Shown here one piece after another: positions 18,898 through 29,171 of a stretch of DNA of 64,000 nucleotides; positions within the stretch are counted from its first letter, which is position 1, and every line of letters begins with the position of its first letter. The notes under the pieces are model-generated. The model was given only the letters and a program-made list of their open reading frames with translations, had not been told where the DNA came from and made no database searches. The position numbers and the translations under genes were made by a program. Source of the DNA: Taxawa tesnikishii (nom. ined.) (lineage: Eukaryota > Ascomycota > Dothideomycetes > Dothideales); the NCBI GenBank assembly GCA_030247885.1, contig JAPDRO010000016.1, positions 248,001 to 312,000 on the forward strand. Reading direction: 5' to 3'.

Positions 18898-21800
18898 CTA
18901 TCTCGGCTTCTCAGATCCATCCTCGCATGTGAGGACCCGGTTCCTCTGATAGGCACGGGAAAACAGATGTCTGCTACACGTTTTCACATTCACACAATCC
19001 CCGACCGAGTACAGCCTACACCTTACTCTGCGGCCTCTCCCTTTCACTCCTCCCCTCCTCTCCCTCTTGAAGCACCCAAACTGCCCTTTAGTCCCCTCCC
19101 TCAACCTCTTCAAGATGGCCCTCATTTCCGGCAACTCGCCCTGCAACCTCATGCGGGCGTCGTGATCCGTCCTCTCGTCCAGGACCAGGTAAATCTGACT
19201 CTGCGTCTCGCTCGCCTTCTCCGTCGTATAGTTACTCAACGTCTGGGCAATGAGTTCGACATCCAGCGTCGCCTGCATGAGCGCGGGGAGGCTGTAGTTG
19301 GTGCGCTGCTTGAACGCGCTGAGGAGGGCAGAGGAGACCTGCTCCAATAGGTACGACAGGATCTGGTTGGTTAGTGTTGTGGCCGTTGTGCTGACTTCGG
19401 TGTGGACGAGCACGAGGGACAGGAGCACCGAGTAGACGTAGGCTTTCGCGTTTGTGGGGCGCGGGGTCGCGGGCACCCAGCTCGGGGCGGCGATGCCGGA
19501 GGATATGGTGGAGAAGAGCGAGGACACGGTGGGTGAAACGTAGGCTTGGAAGAGGCGGGCGTCGATTTGATTTTGGACGTCGCGAAGCGTCTTGGTCTCG
19601 TCGGTTAGGGAGACGGAGAAGGAGGTCTCGAACTGGGAGATCAGCTGCGCGATCGTCTCACGTCGGAGGAGGGACAGGTTGCTGAGGGTTAGGAGGAGAC
19701 GAATGTTCTGCGGACGGGAGGTCAGTATAGCGTTGAGATGTTCGGCACGAGGAAGTGTTACCTTGTTGGTGGCGTCGACCATGCTGGTACGAGGGTCCGA
19801 GTCCGCTCCACCACGTGCTGGAACAGTCAGACCGTCTGGGTCCTGTCCTGGTTCGTCGTCTGGCCTTTTCGATTTCTCTGCATTCTCCACAGCGCCGCTG
19901 AGCACCTTGTACAAGCTTGTGACGAACTGACTCCGAACCATCTGGAGCAGTTTCGTGGAAGGAGGTACAACGACGTCCGCAGATCCTGACCTGTTCATAG
20001 CTTCCGAGACGTACAAGATCCTCTGCATGTTACTCAGAATGTTTTCTTCCCAAGCCATGAAGCGAGCTGGCATGTTCGTCAGATCCCTTCTCTCTGCACT
20101 GCGCGTCCAGTCTTCTAGCACTTTTGACCTTTCGGCATCGCTGTTCCAAGCAGCACAGACGGCCTGGACGCAACGCTCTCGCACGCCTCCGACCAGACCC
20201 CTGAGCGATTCGAGCAAGGCGTGATCTTCCCTGACGATAGAAAGCGCCGCAAGTTCGCTAGCGCCTATTCCAACCAAAATCGAGATTCTGCTGAGGTAGA
20301 GCGCGCCACTGAGAGAGTTCGCATACGGCGCCCAGAACGCATACTTCTCCCATGGGTCTCCACGTTTGGGCGAAGGAGGAGGTAGATTCTTCGCATCGAA
20401 GCTGAATTTTCGGGATGACTCCTTGGGCGTGAGCGCCGAGTTTGGAGTGATTGGAGTGAGCGGTACAGGCGAGAGAAGATCAGAGATGTCTTCCACCGGA
20501 GGATCCACGAAAAAGGCGAATATGCTTTCGCGGACTAAGCTGACGAGCTCAACCATGTTGACACGCAAGCCGCGAACGTTGTCTTCCGAGAGTTCGAGGT
20601 GGTAGCGGGCTACTTCTGACACGAAGACGGCGTTGGGGAATTGCTTTTGTGCTTTGCCGCTGATGAACGACTGTGCCGTTTCCCAGAACTCTACAATTTC
20701 GCCGAGTATGCCGTTCTGCAAGGCGAAGAGACCGTTCAAGGAACCCTGTACCTTTTCCCAAAACTCGAGAATCTTGGGCGTGTCGAACGGACTGTTCCGA
20801 TCTCTACCGATTCCTTGATGAGCGGATTGAAGATGCGTCTTGAAGATCTGCAAGCTGGGTCTCTCGTTTGCCGCCAACCGGCGTCTTAATATCTCAGTCT
20901 CGATCCTGGCACGCTCGAATGTGCGTGTGAATTTGTCTCTCAGATAATCGAAGCGTCCAAGAAGCCACTTCCAGATGGGGTTCTCGCCCACGCCAAGCTG
21001 AAGGAGGACGGCGATGAGTTCCATCTGGAGTGAACGCGAGTCGTCGTTGTTGGACATGGCACTCTGGCTGGCATGGCTGCCGGAAAGCTGCCTCCACGCA
21101 TCGCGAATGAAATCGTTGACCTGCTCATCGACATCGGACCAAACTCTGGCACTCACCAGGATTTTGTGAATTTGGTCGTCCGACAACGCACCGTTGTTCT
21201 GGGTTGCTGCTGCTGCCAAACCGCGAGCCTCATCAGCATATCGCCTCGCGCGTTGGTACTGCTCCACTAGCGTGTCATAATCACGTTCCCTAATGGCGTT
21301 TTGCACGGAAGCTCCCAGTCCAAACAGTGTTCGATTGTGCTCAATGAAGCCAAGCGCAGTTTTCAATCCTTCCTCTTTATCTCTGCCTCCCAACGCCGGA
21401 CCCCACACCTCTTCAGCCTTGACCGCAACCTCAATCAGGGGTGCCTTTATTCCTTGAACGCCGTATTCGCTTTCCTTGGTGAGCGCATTCTTCTTTCTCC
21501 CCTCGATTGGTAGGGCCTTGTTTCCGGTAGGACTGAAGGTGCCGCTTGTGCCTCGGAAATGCATGTTTCCTTTACTGGCATGTCGAGAGTGCGGTCTGCG
21601 CAAGGACTGTGCAGGCTGTTGCTGCTGCTGCGGCTCCGCGCCTTGGGCGCGCATCTCAGTGTACACATTGTCGATGGTGGCCTTGGCTTTCACGAAGCGC
21701 TCGAAGTTGGACTCGACCAGCACTTTGAGCGACGCAGACTTCTGCTCGATCGAACGCGACAGGAAGTCCAGTCCTTGGAGCAATGATTCGGTGGAGGCGG

Positions 21801-22209
21801 TTTGGTGTACTTGGGACAGGAAGAGCGTTGGAGAGAAGGTGGTGGACGACAGCATGAAACGGTTGCGCAGCCTGAGGTCGTCTTCTACGGGCAATCCTTG
21901 TCTCCTCAATTGTTGCACTACGCTGGGCGCTATCCCAAGCGGGTCCGGCTCATCCTTCTGCACCACGCTCTCCACTCCTTCCTTTATCTTTTGCGAACCT
22001 GAGATACTAGACCTCAGACTGCTCTGGCGGTCCAGGGCTGCGAAGCGCGGTTTCGACACAGTGCCCGGTGATACACCAGAAGGTGAGCCCTTGGGGCCTC
22101 CTTCATTGTCGGAGCCAGCGTCGCTTTCATCGTCACGGGTGGGCCATTCCGAAGGGTACAGAGTGGAAAGGTGGTAGTGGTTGAGGATGTCACGCTCGAC
22201 CTCAGCCAT
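18898..22209 (-). CDS. SEC5: Exocyst complex subunit Sec5 (EXOC2)
   Basis: Sec5 is one of eight exocyst subunits that tether secretory vesicles to the plasma membrane at growing tips. I start at the ATG at 22209 (MAEVERDILNHYHLSTLYPSEWP); the open frame continues upstream only as Y/N/T-rich translation of a GTAGTT repeat. The Sec5 core is recognisable from DPLGIAPSVVQQLRRQGLP through SPTLFLSQVHQTAS (about residues 120-190), with helical-bundle sequence to the end. One intron, 19761-19708 (54 bp, GTAACA...CGCAG), is a multiple of three with no stop, so it can be missed; removing it joins D-A-T-N-K to N-I-R-L-L-L-T-L-S. The C-terminus after CFKRERRG looks out of frame: one extra base at the C run 19052-19055 would end the protein at 19016 with R-P-Q-S-K-V. 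It shares a 363-bp promoter with IDH2. Confidence 0.92.
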   Translation of the reverse strand: MAEVERDILNHYHLSTLYPSEWPTRDDESDAGSDNEGGPKGSPSGVSPGTVSKPRFAALDRQSSLRSSISGSQKIKEGVESVVQKDEPDPLGIAPSVVQQLRRQGLPVEDDLRLRNRFMLSSTTFSPTLFLSQVHQTASTESLLQGLDFLSRSIEQKSASLKVLVESNFERFVKAKATIDNVYTEMRAQGAEPQQQQQPAQSLRRPHSRHASKGNMHFRGTSGTFSPTGNKALPIEGRKKNALTKESEYGVQGIKAPLIEVAVKAEEVWGPALGGRDKEEGLKTALGFIEHNRTLFGLGASVQNAIRERDYDTLVEQYQRARRYADEARGLAAAATQNNGALSDDQIHKILVSARVWSDVDEQVNDFIRDAWRQLSGSHASQSAMSNNDDSRSLQMELIAVLLQLGVGENPIWKWLLGRFDYLRDKFTRTFERARIETEILRRRLAANERPSLQIFKTHLQSAHQGIGRDRNSPFDTPKILEFWEKVQGSLNGLFALQNGILGEIVEFWETAQSFISGKAQKQFPNAVFVSEVARYHLELSEDNVRGLRVNMVELVSLVRESIFAFFVDPPVEDISDLLSPVPLTPITPNSALTPKESSRKFSFDAKNLPPPSPKRGDPWEKYAFWAPYANSLSGALYLSRISILVGIGASELAALSIVREDHALLESLRGLVGGVRERCVQAVCAAWNSDAERSKVLEDWTRSAERRDLTNMPARFMAWEENILSNMQRILYVSEAMNRSGSADVVVPPSTKLLQMVRSQFVTSLYKVLSGAVENAEKSKRPDDEPGQDPDGLTVPARGGADSDPRTSMVDATNKVTLPRAEHLNAILTSRPQNIRLLLTLSNLSLLRRETIAQLISQFETSFSVSLTDETKTLRDVQNQIDARLFQAYVSPTVSSLFSTISSGIAAPSWVPATPRPTNAKAYVYSVLLSLVLVHTEVSTTATTLTNQILSYLLEQVSSALLSAFKQRTNYSLPALMQATLDVELIAQTLSNYTTEKASETQSQIYLVLDERTDHDARMRLQGELPEMRAILKRLREGTKGQFGCFKRERRGGVKGRGRRVRCRLYSVGDCVNVKTCSRHLFSRAYQRNRVLTCEDGSEKPR

Positions 22210-22572
22210 TGAGTTGTGGCGGGTATGCAGAAGCACGAGTGTCGAATGCGTGTAGTTGTAGTTGTAGCTGTAGTTGTAGTGAGCTGTGTAAAGATGTGTA
22301 CAGATGTGTACAGATGTATAGGCACATGTCAACTCCGGACGTACGGGTCTGGAACGGGGATGCCGTCTGGGTTACCGAGTTCGTCTTGGCATGCATCTTG
22401 ACGCTAAGGCTAAGCCATCAACTTTACTTTTGGAAGCGCAGACAAGCTTGACGCTGTGCTTGAACGAATAGAACAACCAACAACCTTTGCCAGCCATTCC
22501 CATTGACACACCGCGCCCACTTCCACTTGACGCCTCCTCTCACACACCAGCAATACCTATACGCGGCTCAAC
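22210..22572. promoter_or_regulatory. Divergent promoter between SEC5 and IDH2
   Basis: The 363 bp between the two start codons contain a (GTAGTT)n-like run at 22252-22280 and a triplicated GATGTGTACA-type run at 22291-22320, both on the SEC5 side, so they probably lie in the SEC5 leader. No TATA box is obvious. Confidence 0.5.
22252..22320. repeat. Short tandem repeats in the SEC5 leader
   Basis: Hexamer-like GTAGTT units (22252-22280) followed by near-identical 10-11 bp GATGTGTACA units (22291-22320). Low complexity; no protein should be called here. Confidence 0.7.
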
Positions 22573-24073
22573 ATGCTCGCCGGTCGTTTCGCTGCCCCCG
22601 CGCGGCAATGCTTGCGTCAAGCCGTCAGACCAGCTTTTCAGGCACGTACAGCTACAGCTACATGCCGTCTTCTGTTGCCAGAGGAGGACCAAGCCCGGAT
22701 GCTGCTGGAAAACATGCTAATTGGTCTGCGCAGAGCCGGACATACGCCGCTCCAGCTCAGGACAGAGTCGCCCACTTCAAGGGCCAGAAGGGCAACGACG
22801 TACGCTCCACTTCCAACAACCACCGCGATAAGGGCGCTTGACGACGAGGAAAGGACAACAGTGGCTGATCACACATCATCAAAATAGGGCAAATACACCG
22901 TTTCGTTGATTGAGGGTGACGGTATCGGTCCGGAGATCTCCCAGTCCGTCAAGGACATCTTCTCCGCCGCAAACGTGAGCTATCTACGAACAACTACCAG
23001 CGGGAGCATTCCATATGATCCTAATGGCGCATAGGTCCCGATCAAGTGGGAATCTGTCGACGTTACTCCTCGCCTGAAGGACGGTAAGACCGTCATCCCA
23101 GACGAGACCATCGACAGCATAACCCGCAACTACGTCGCCCTCAAGGGCCCACTCGCCGTACGTCTGTCTTCACCAGCAAGCAAGCACTCGCATCTCTAAC
23201 ATTGATGTCAGACCCCTGTCGGAAAGGGCCACGTCTCGCTCAACCTGACTCTCCGCCGCACCTTCAACCTCTTCGCCAACGTGCGTCCCTGCAGCTCGGT
23301 CGCCGGTTACAAAACTCCTTACGACAACGTCGATACTGTTCTGATTCGTGAGAACACCGAGGGTGAATACTCTGGCATTGAGCACGTCGTCGTCGACGGA
23401 GTCGTGCAGTCCATCAAGCTCATCACCCGCGATGCCTCGGAGCGCGTCCTGCGCTTCGCGTTCCAGTACGCCGAGGAGACCGGCCGGAGGAAAGTGCGCG
23501 CGGTGCACAAGGCCACCATCATGAAGATGTCCGATGGTCTGTTCCTCAACACTGCCCGCGAGCTCAGCAAGGAGTACCCCAGCGTCGAGTTCGACGCCGA
23601 GCTGCTCGACAACACTTGCTTGAAGATGGTGACGGACCCCGTCCCATACAACGACAAGGTCCTTGTCATGCCCAACCTGTACGGTGACATTCTGTCCGAC
23701 ATGTGCGCCGGCCTGATCGGTGGTCTCGGCCTCACTCCTTCCGGTAACATTGGTGATGAATGCTCCATCTTCGAGGCCGTTCACGGCTCTGCTCCCGATA
23801 TTGCTGGCAAGGGCCTCGCAAACCCCACTGCTTTGCTCCTGTCCAGTATTATGATGCTGCAGCACATGGGCCTCACCGAGCACGCCGACAGAATCCAGAC
23901 GGCCATCTTCAAGGTGCTTGCTGAGGGCAAGGTAAGCCGAAACCCCCACACCCAAACTATCCTCGATTTTCCTGCACCGAGTGCTGACGTTAGATTTCCA
24001 GACCATCACCGGTGACCTGGGAGGCAAGGCCAAGACCCACGAGTACGCGGATGCAGTCATCAAGGCCCTGTAG
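22573..24073 (+). CDS. IDH2: Mitochondrial NAD-isocitrate dehydrogenase subunit 2
   Basis: Catalytic subunit of NAD+-dependent isocitrate dehydrogenase in the TCA cycle. The ATG at 22573 starts a basic presequence ([17 protein letters not shown]) that joins to [17 protein letters not shown]. The first intron is best placed at 22624-22733, because it keeps phase, although its donor GTCAGA is weak; an alternative donor at 22646 breaks the frame. Further introns: 22800-22887, 22975-23034, 23158-23211, 23932-24001. Signatures: [63 protein letters not shown] (the isocitrate/isopropylmalate dehydrogenase motif) and [14 protein letters not shown]. The protein ends ADAVIKAL at 24073. Length of about 380 residues fits. 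No frame damage in the body. Confidence 0.95.
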
Positions 24074-24477
24074 ATACCGCCCTTGGTTTTGTGTTTATGC
24101 AGAGGGGCGCAGAGAAGCGGAATGGGAGTGGGTTGTGCAATATTACCTGAACTTTTTTTGGCGCCGCTTCTGTACCATACCTCCTAGCATGCTAAGCCAA
24201 AGAAATTTCTTGAGTTCTTGATACCGTTCTACCACAAACGTCAACAGATCCCGAAGTCACCCGCAAGGGTTAGAAGGGTTAGAAGGGTTGGAGATCAGGA
24301 ACCTGCAAGCCATTGTGGGTGTATCAGCGCTTCCATGCTCTGGGTTCTCGATTGCTCAGCTTGGTCTTGTTGATAGCAGGTTGAGATCATGCCCTCCTCG
24401 ATAGGTTTCAGAATCGGGTTTAGCCATCGCCCTTGCAGCAACTTCACCCTGAGCTCCCTTTTCTCGTAACCCCTTTC
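24074..24477. other. Intergenic between convergent IDH2 and SPO22
   Basis: A 404-bp 3'-to-3' spacer. It holds three 9-bp units of AAGGGTTAG type at 24265-24291 and nothing else that I recognise. Confidence 0.5.
24265..24291. repeat. Three 9-bp AAGGGTTAG-type repeats
   Basis: Three consecutive 9-mers, the last diverged by one base. They resemble the telomeric TTAGGG unit but are not it. Confidence 0.7.
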
Positions 24478-27400
24478 CTACGCCTCAGCAACGTTAAGCA
24501 GCAACCACTTCTGCTGCAGCGTCCCGTGCAGATGTCCCTCGTCCTCATTCACAATCGCCAAATTCAGCGCTCTCTCCGCCCACTGCCTGCACCCCGCTTC
24601 ATCGCCCGCGCAGTAGAGATCGATCGCGTGGTTGAAACTCGTCGTAGCCAACCACTCCAGCTCATCAGTCGGATATCTCTCGAGCTCGCTGGAACCCCGC
24701 GCTTTCTTCGCTACGGAGATGGCTTGCTCGATGCATTGGAGAGAGACGCCGGGATCGGAGTTCAGGGACATTTGGAAGACGCAGCGGACCCAGCGGGAGA
24801 GCTTTGCGGTGTCCTTTTGCTGCCCGAGCGCCAGGTGTGGTTGATGATTTTCGTCATGACGGCTGGGATTTCTGGAGTCCGGTTAGTTACGATTGCTTGC
24901 GGTAGGATAGGGGCGTTGGAGTGGTAGCGCACTAGCTTGGTAGCTGGAGTCTAGCTTCGCTTTGAGTATGTGGGTATGGATTACGATGACAAGATCGGCT
25001 AGAGTATCCCAGTGTTCCACGTTCTGCTGCTTTAGACATGACTGCTTGTCCGTCAGTCACCGTTGGTTCCCTTCAGATGTATGCAAACGCACCTCAAGTG
25101 CTTCATCGAGGTCATCCCAGCGCTGGAGCTTGAGGACGGCTTCGAGGTCGTATTTAAGCAACTCGAAGTATTTGGCTTCGAGATCAGACCTCGCCTCAGC
25201 GCTGATGTCCTCGAGAGCCAAGCGCTCATCCATAGCGACACGATATGCCTCCACGTGCTTGCGAACGTGGAGGTACCGTTGTAGCTGTTGGAGTCAGATA
25301 TCGCATTCTACGCGGGATTCTTCCAAAAGCTCACTGAAGTTTCGATATTGTCTTCCGATCTTCCAAGGACGATGGAAGCAGAGGCGGCGAGATAATGACA
25401 GAAGGGTAGCCTGGCGGTTGCATCTCTTGCGACAGGAGAGGAGCCTTCTTTCTGCAAGCGCTCGATGAACTGCTGTTTATCAGTATTCGTCGATAAGAAC
25501 GTTAGGTGCGTGTACTGACGTGTATGCAAACAGTCAGCATTCGCAGCAGCATATCCGGATGCATGGTTATGCAGTGCTTGAGAGCGATGTTGTAACTGTT
25601 CTTCGCAAACCACTGTAGCTCGCGAGTGTATCTTTCGTCTGCAGTTCCGGCAGAGGCGTTCCAGAATCGCACTGCTTGCGTAGCCGCTGTAATCCTCAGC
25701 TGACTGATGCTCGGGTGTGTCTGTGACACGTAACATACCTCCTTCGAATAGCTTGCAGACCTCTGTCATCACCGCGTCTGTGTTGGTTCCGGTTTCGTCG
25801 AGCTCGGAAACCAGTAATCGTGCGGTAATGCTGTTGATTGTTAGCCTCTTGCGACAGGATCAAGCCCTTGATACTGACCGTAGCAGAGCGGGCAGGTATA
25901 TCTCTTTGGGAGCGCCGTAGTTGTACTTCCCGAGCACCTTCTGCAATGCGACCACGGCTTGCTGTTTGTCCCCAAATGCCTGTGCTTCCAGGACACAGGC
26001 GTACAAGAACGTGGCATCTTTCGAGGATGACTTGAGAACTCCGTCAAGACATTCAGAAGCCATTTCAGCATCTCCGGTGCGCAAGGCGACCTTGTACAAG
26101 AGATAGAGTGTGATCGGGGCCGCTTTGCCGCTCGCTGGCATCTGAAAGTACGCCTCGCGTGCTGCAGCGAAATCACCATTCGCCAACGATAGCAAGATCA
26201 TCTTTCGAGCCACCTTTGATCTGTTCAATTCCCCTGCTTTGCCAAACAATGCATGAGAGGCGAGTCGACACCAGTGCGCTGCGACCTCGCCATTCGTGGA
26301 CACATTTCCAGAGTCGATCCGCTTCCACATCAATGTTTGCGCAGCGTGTGTTGCCTCAGGCCCAAACGCTTGTCCAGCAGATTGCAGTACCTCATCGAGC
26401 AACTCACCAAGCCTGTCCAGCTGCTCAAGGCTCTGATCGTGCGAAGCTTCGATCCAGACATAGGTAATCACTGCTTTCTCAGTCCAGACTTGGTTGCGAG
26501 CCTCGGACAAGCGGCCGGACAGGAAGTCCTCAAGGGTTTGACATGCAAGACGGTGGTTGAACTTCTTCAACTTCTGTATCTGGTTCATGATGGTTTTGAA
26601 GGTGCTCTCCGTCAGTATGACGGATCGAATCATGCGTAACAGAACGCTCTGAAATTCATCCGCCGGCACCTGTTCCTGAGCAGATATGACGCTCAGTCGA
26701 AGCATGGACACAGCCATCTTGTTCATGGCATCAACTTCAAGTAACGAGATAAGATCGGACGCTCTGGCTATCGAGGGTTCGCCTCCCAATCCTAAGAGAG
26801 CCCGTACTTGATCTTGTCAGTGAACTCTTTGTTTACACAGCAGCACTGCACTTACCCAAATCGTGTAGAACACACAACCGGAGCTCAACACTATCTGCAC
26901 CAAGTACCTCTCGCTCGCTTTCGTCTAGTGCGCCATAGCTGCGTTCCAGCCAATGAATTGCTTCAGCGTACTTCTTCCTCCTGAGCATGTCCTTGCCGAT
27001 CTCATACAGCAGATCTGCTTGCATCTCTAGATACTTCGTTCGGTCCGTGGTTACTTCAACAGCAGAAGCTTTGGAGTACATATGCTCTGCAACTTCGAGA
27101 CGATCCTGCTTCCACGCCAGCATCGCCCGGAGAAGGTAGTATTCTGCGATGAGTTCACTGGCGACCTCTGCCCCATCCGAATCACTCCTCTCCCAACCAC
27201 TGACTCTAGTATTGCCCTCGCCGTTAAGCACATCCACGTAATCTGCGACCCTTTCAAAAACGCGCGTGCATAGGTCTGGATCAGTCGCATTGATGCAGGT
27301 TCTGCCTGCTTTCAGTGCGGTGCGCAGGACTCGCACAAGGTTGTCGCCGGACTGCCTTCCTCTTAAGGGACTATGCTGATGCGCAAAGTCCAACAAAAGA

Positions 27401-27761
27401 AATGCAAAGACACGCAGTGAGCAAATGATCCGAGGCGGGTGGTCTGCAGCATCTTCGCGGCCGAGGCGCGTTGCGATATTCCAGAGTTTGGAGCCCACAT
27501 GATCAAATTCAGTTGCTTTCGAGGAAAGGTAATCAGACTTCTGATGTTGAGTCGGGAACGAGCGATTGATGTGAGTGCTGATGTCCGTCAACAGAGCAGC
27601 GTGTACGGGTTCAGAATTGAGGCGGTTAACGAGATCTGTCGCGAATTCTGTAGGCAAGGCTCATTAACGATAGCGCCAGCACAGAGAATGAAAAGGGCCA
27701 AACCAAGCAAGGCCATTGCTTTCCTGTCCTTCTCCTTCCTCGCTGGTTTCAATGGCGCCAT
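24478..27761 (-). CDS. SPO22: Meiotic crossover protein Spo22/Zip4 (TPR)
   Basis: Spo22/Zip4 is a TPR protein of the ZMM group that links the synaptonemal complex to crossover formation in meiosis. Exon 1 is 27761-27704 (MAPLKPARKEKDRKAMALL), then an intron with a weak GTTTGG donor (27703-27648) joins in phase to EFATDLVNRLN. The second exon ends H-D-L-G with a GTAAGT donor and continues as GLGGEPSIARASDLISLL. Later exons carry TPR-like helices (AIHWLERSYGALDESERE; YRVAMDERLALEDI) and end LQQKWLLLNVAEA at 24478. I count about nine introns. The family's W-A-L-G-Q-Q-K-D-T-A-K-L-S-R-W motif near 24830-24790 needs one extra base at 24831-24832, again a -1 contraction. Corrected length is roughly 930 residues, matching the family. 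Confidence 0.85.
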
Positions 27762-29171
27762 TGCAAGTAAGCTGCAGGTGGATGTTGCCGTGTGCGATTG
27801 ATCTTGTCCCGATCGGAGCGCAATTCGTTTTTACACGCAGCACTGGACCAAAGCTGTCGTCGCTGATATTGGAAGATTACAATGCGGGAAGGATCGCAAC
27901 CACGAAGTGTTGCCTGCTCTAAAAGGGAAGCACGCTATGCGACCGACGCGTCCACGTGATAGACTACTGTATCATCCTAACTTCGCTCGAGACTGTCACC
28001 AAACATTCAAGTCAGCCTTCTCGACATTGAGGCAAGATGCAGTCAATCGGAGACTTTGCGAACGCCTGCATCGTATCCCATGCAGGGGAAGAGGAAGTCT
28101 CGGACTGTTGTTTAAGAGCGCGTGAAAAGTGAACACTCGTCCAACCGGACTCCGCTCCTTCATGCATGATATAGAGGTGCATGAGAAAACCCATTCTTGC
28201 ATTCGATTGTGATTGGCCAATCTCTGGGAAGGTCGGTGTTCCTTGTCGAGTTCGGTTACACGGCACTGCGTTAGACGTACGACCTGGAGCACACGCTTTT
28301 GCTTCCAGACAGGAACTGTTTTGTTTGTAAATACGCACTCTTGAGCATACCGCGTCTGTCAATGCAAGGAGAGCAGGAAGCGAGAGTTGCTCGATCAGTT
28401 CCGCCGCGCGCCGGATATAGAGCGTGCATATTCGTGCAGAGAGTTGGCACTGGACTACTGCTCGCTCCTAAGCGATCAGCCGGCCTCCTCTTTTCACCTC
28501 TCCTCCCTCTTCCACTTCGAAGGCTCGAATCGATCTCTTCCGCTGTCTTGTGCTGTGTGATATGTGCCGTTAGACACTCCTTGTCCCTACTGGCCGCCGT
28601 CACGAAGCAGTGGTATGATCTGCCGGAGCCGAAGGACCACTTTCGCGTGAAACACGAGCGTGACGCAATCCGGCTGCACGTCCTCCTCCTCCAAAGCGTG
28701 GCCCAGTCCTTCACCAAATCTCGGTGGTCAATCTAGTAAACTTACGCATCTCACCACCACCGCCGCCGCCGCCGCCGCCGCCACATCTTTTTCGCACTTC
28801 ACTTGGGTCGCATCCACTTCGGCGCACTTATGCGACACTGGTTTCGGCTTTCTGTGCTGCGGTGCGATCCAAATCGGACACTTGCATAGTGCAACTCCCC
28901 GAGTCCTGCCAACGACCCCCGTGTAACTCGCCCTTTGATTGCTCACCACCTGGAAGATCTTGTCGCATATTTTCTCCTTGCGCTCCTTACGCGACAACAT
29001 TCCCTATATCTGGCTATACTTCTGCTGCACCGTTTCCACCTACAGCTCAACGGCATATCATGACGCTGTGACCACCAGTCGTCAGCTCTCGCGTCCTGGA
29101 ACTTGAAACATTACCCGTGCTATATCCCCTGAAGGAGGTCATACCACTAAAGAGCAGAACAACCGCCCACC
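27762..29171. promoter_or_regulatory. Divergent promoter and leader, SPO22 / unknown protein
   Basis: A 1.4-kb head-to-head spacer with no recognisable gene. A CCG trinucleotide run lies at 28758-28782 and pyrimidine-rich sequence follows, so the right half is probably a long 5' leader of the gene at 29172. Confidence 0.5.
28753..28782. repeat. (CAC)n/(CCG)n trinucleotide run
   Basis: Perfect CCG triplets preceded by CAC triplets, in the presumed leader of the next gene. No start codon places it in a coding frame. Confidence 0.75.

Noticed and set aside
22210-22332. N-terminal extension of SEC5 up to 22332
   Set aside because: The frame is open but translates a GTAGTT repeat into Y/N/T runs; the ATG at 22209 gives the family's N-terminus.
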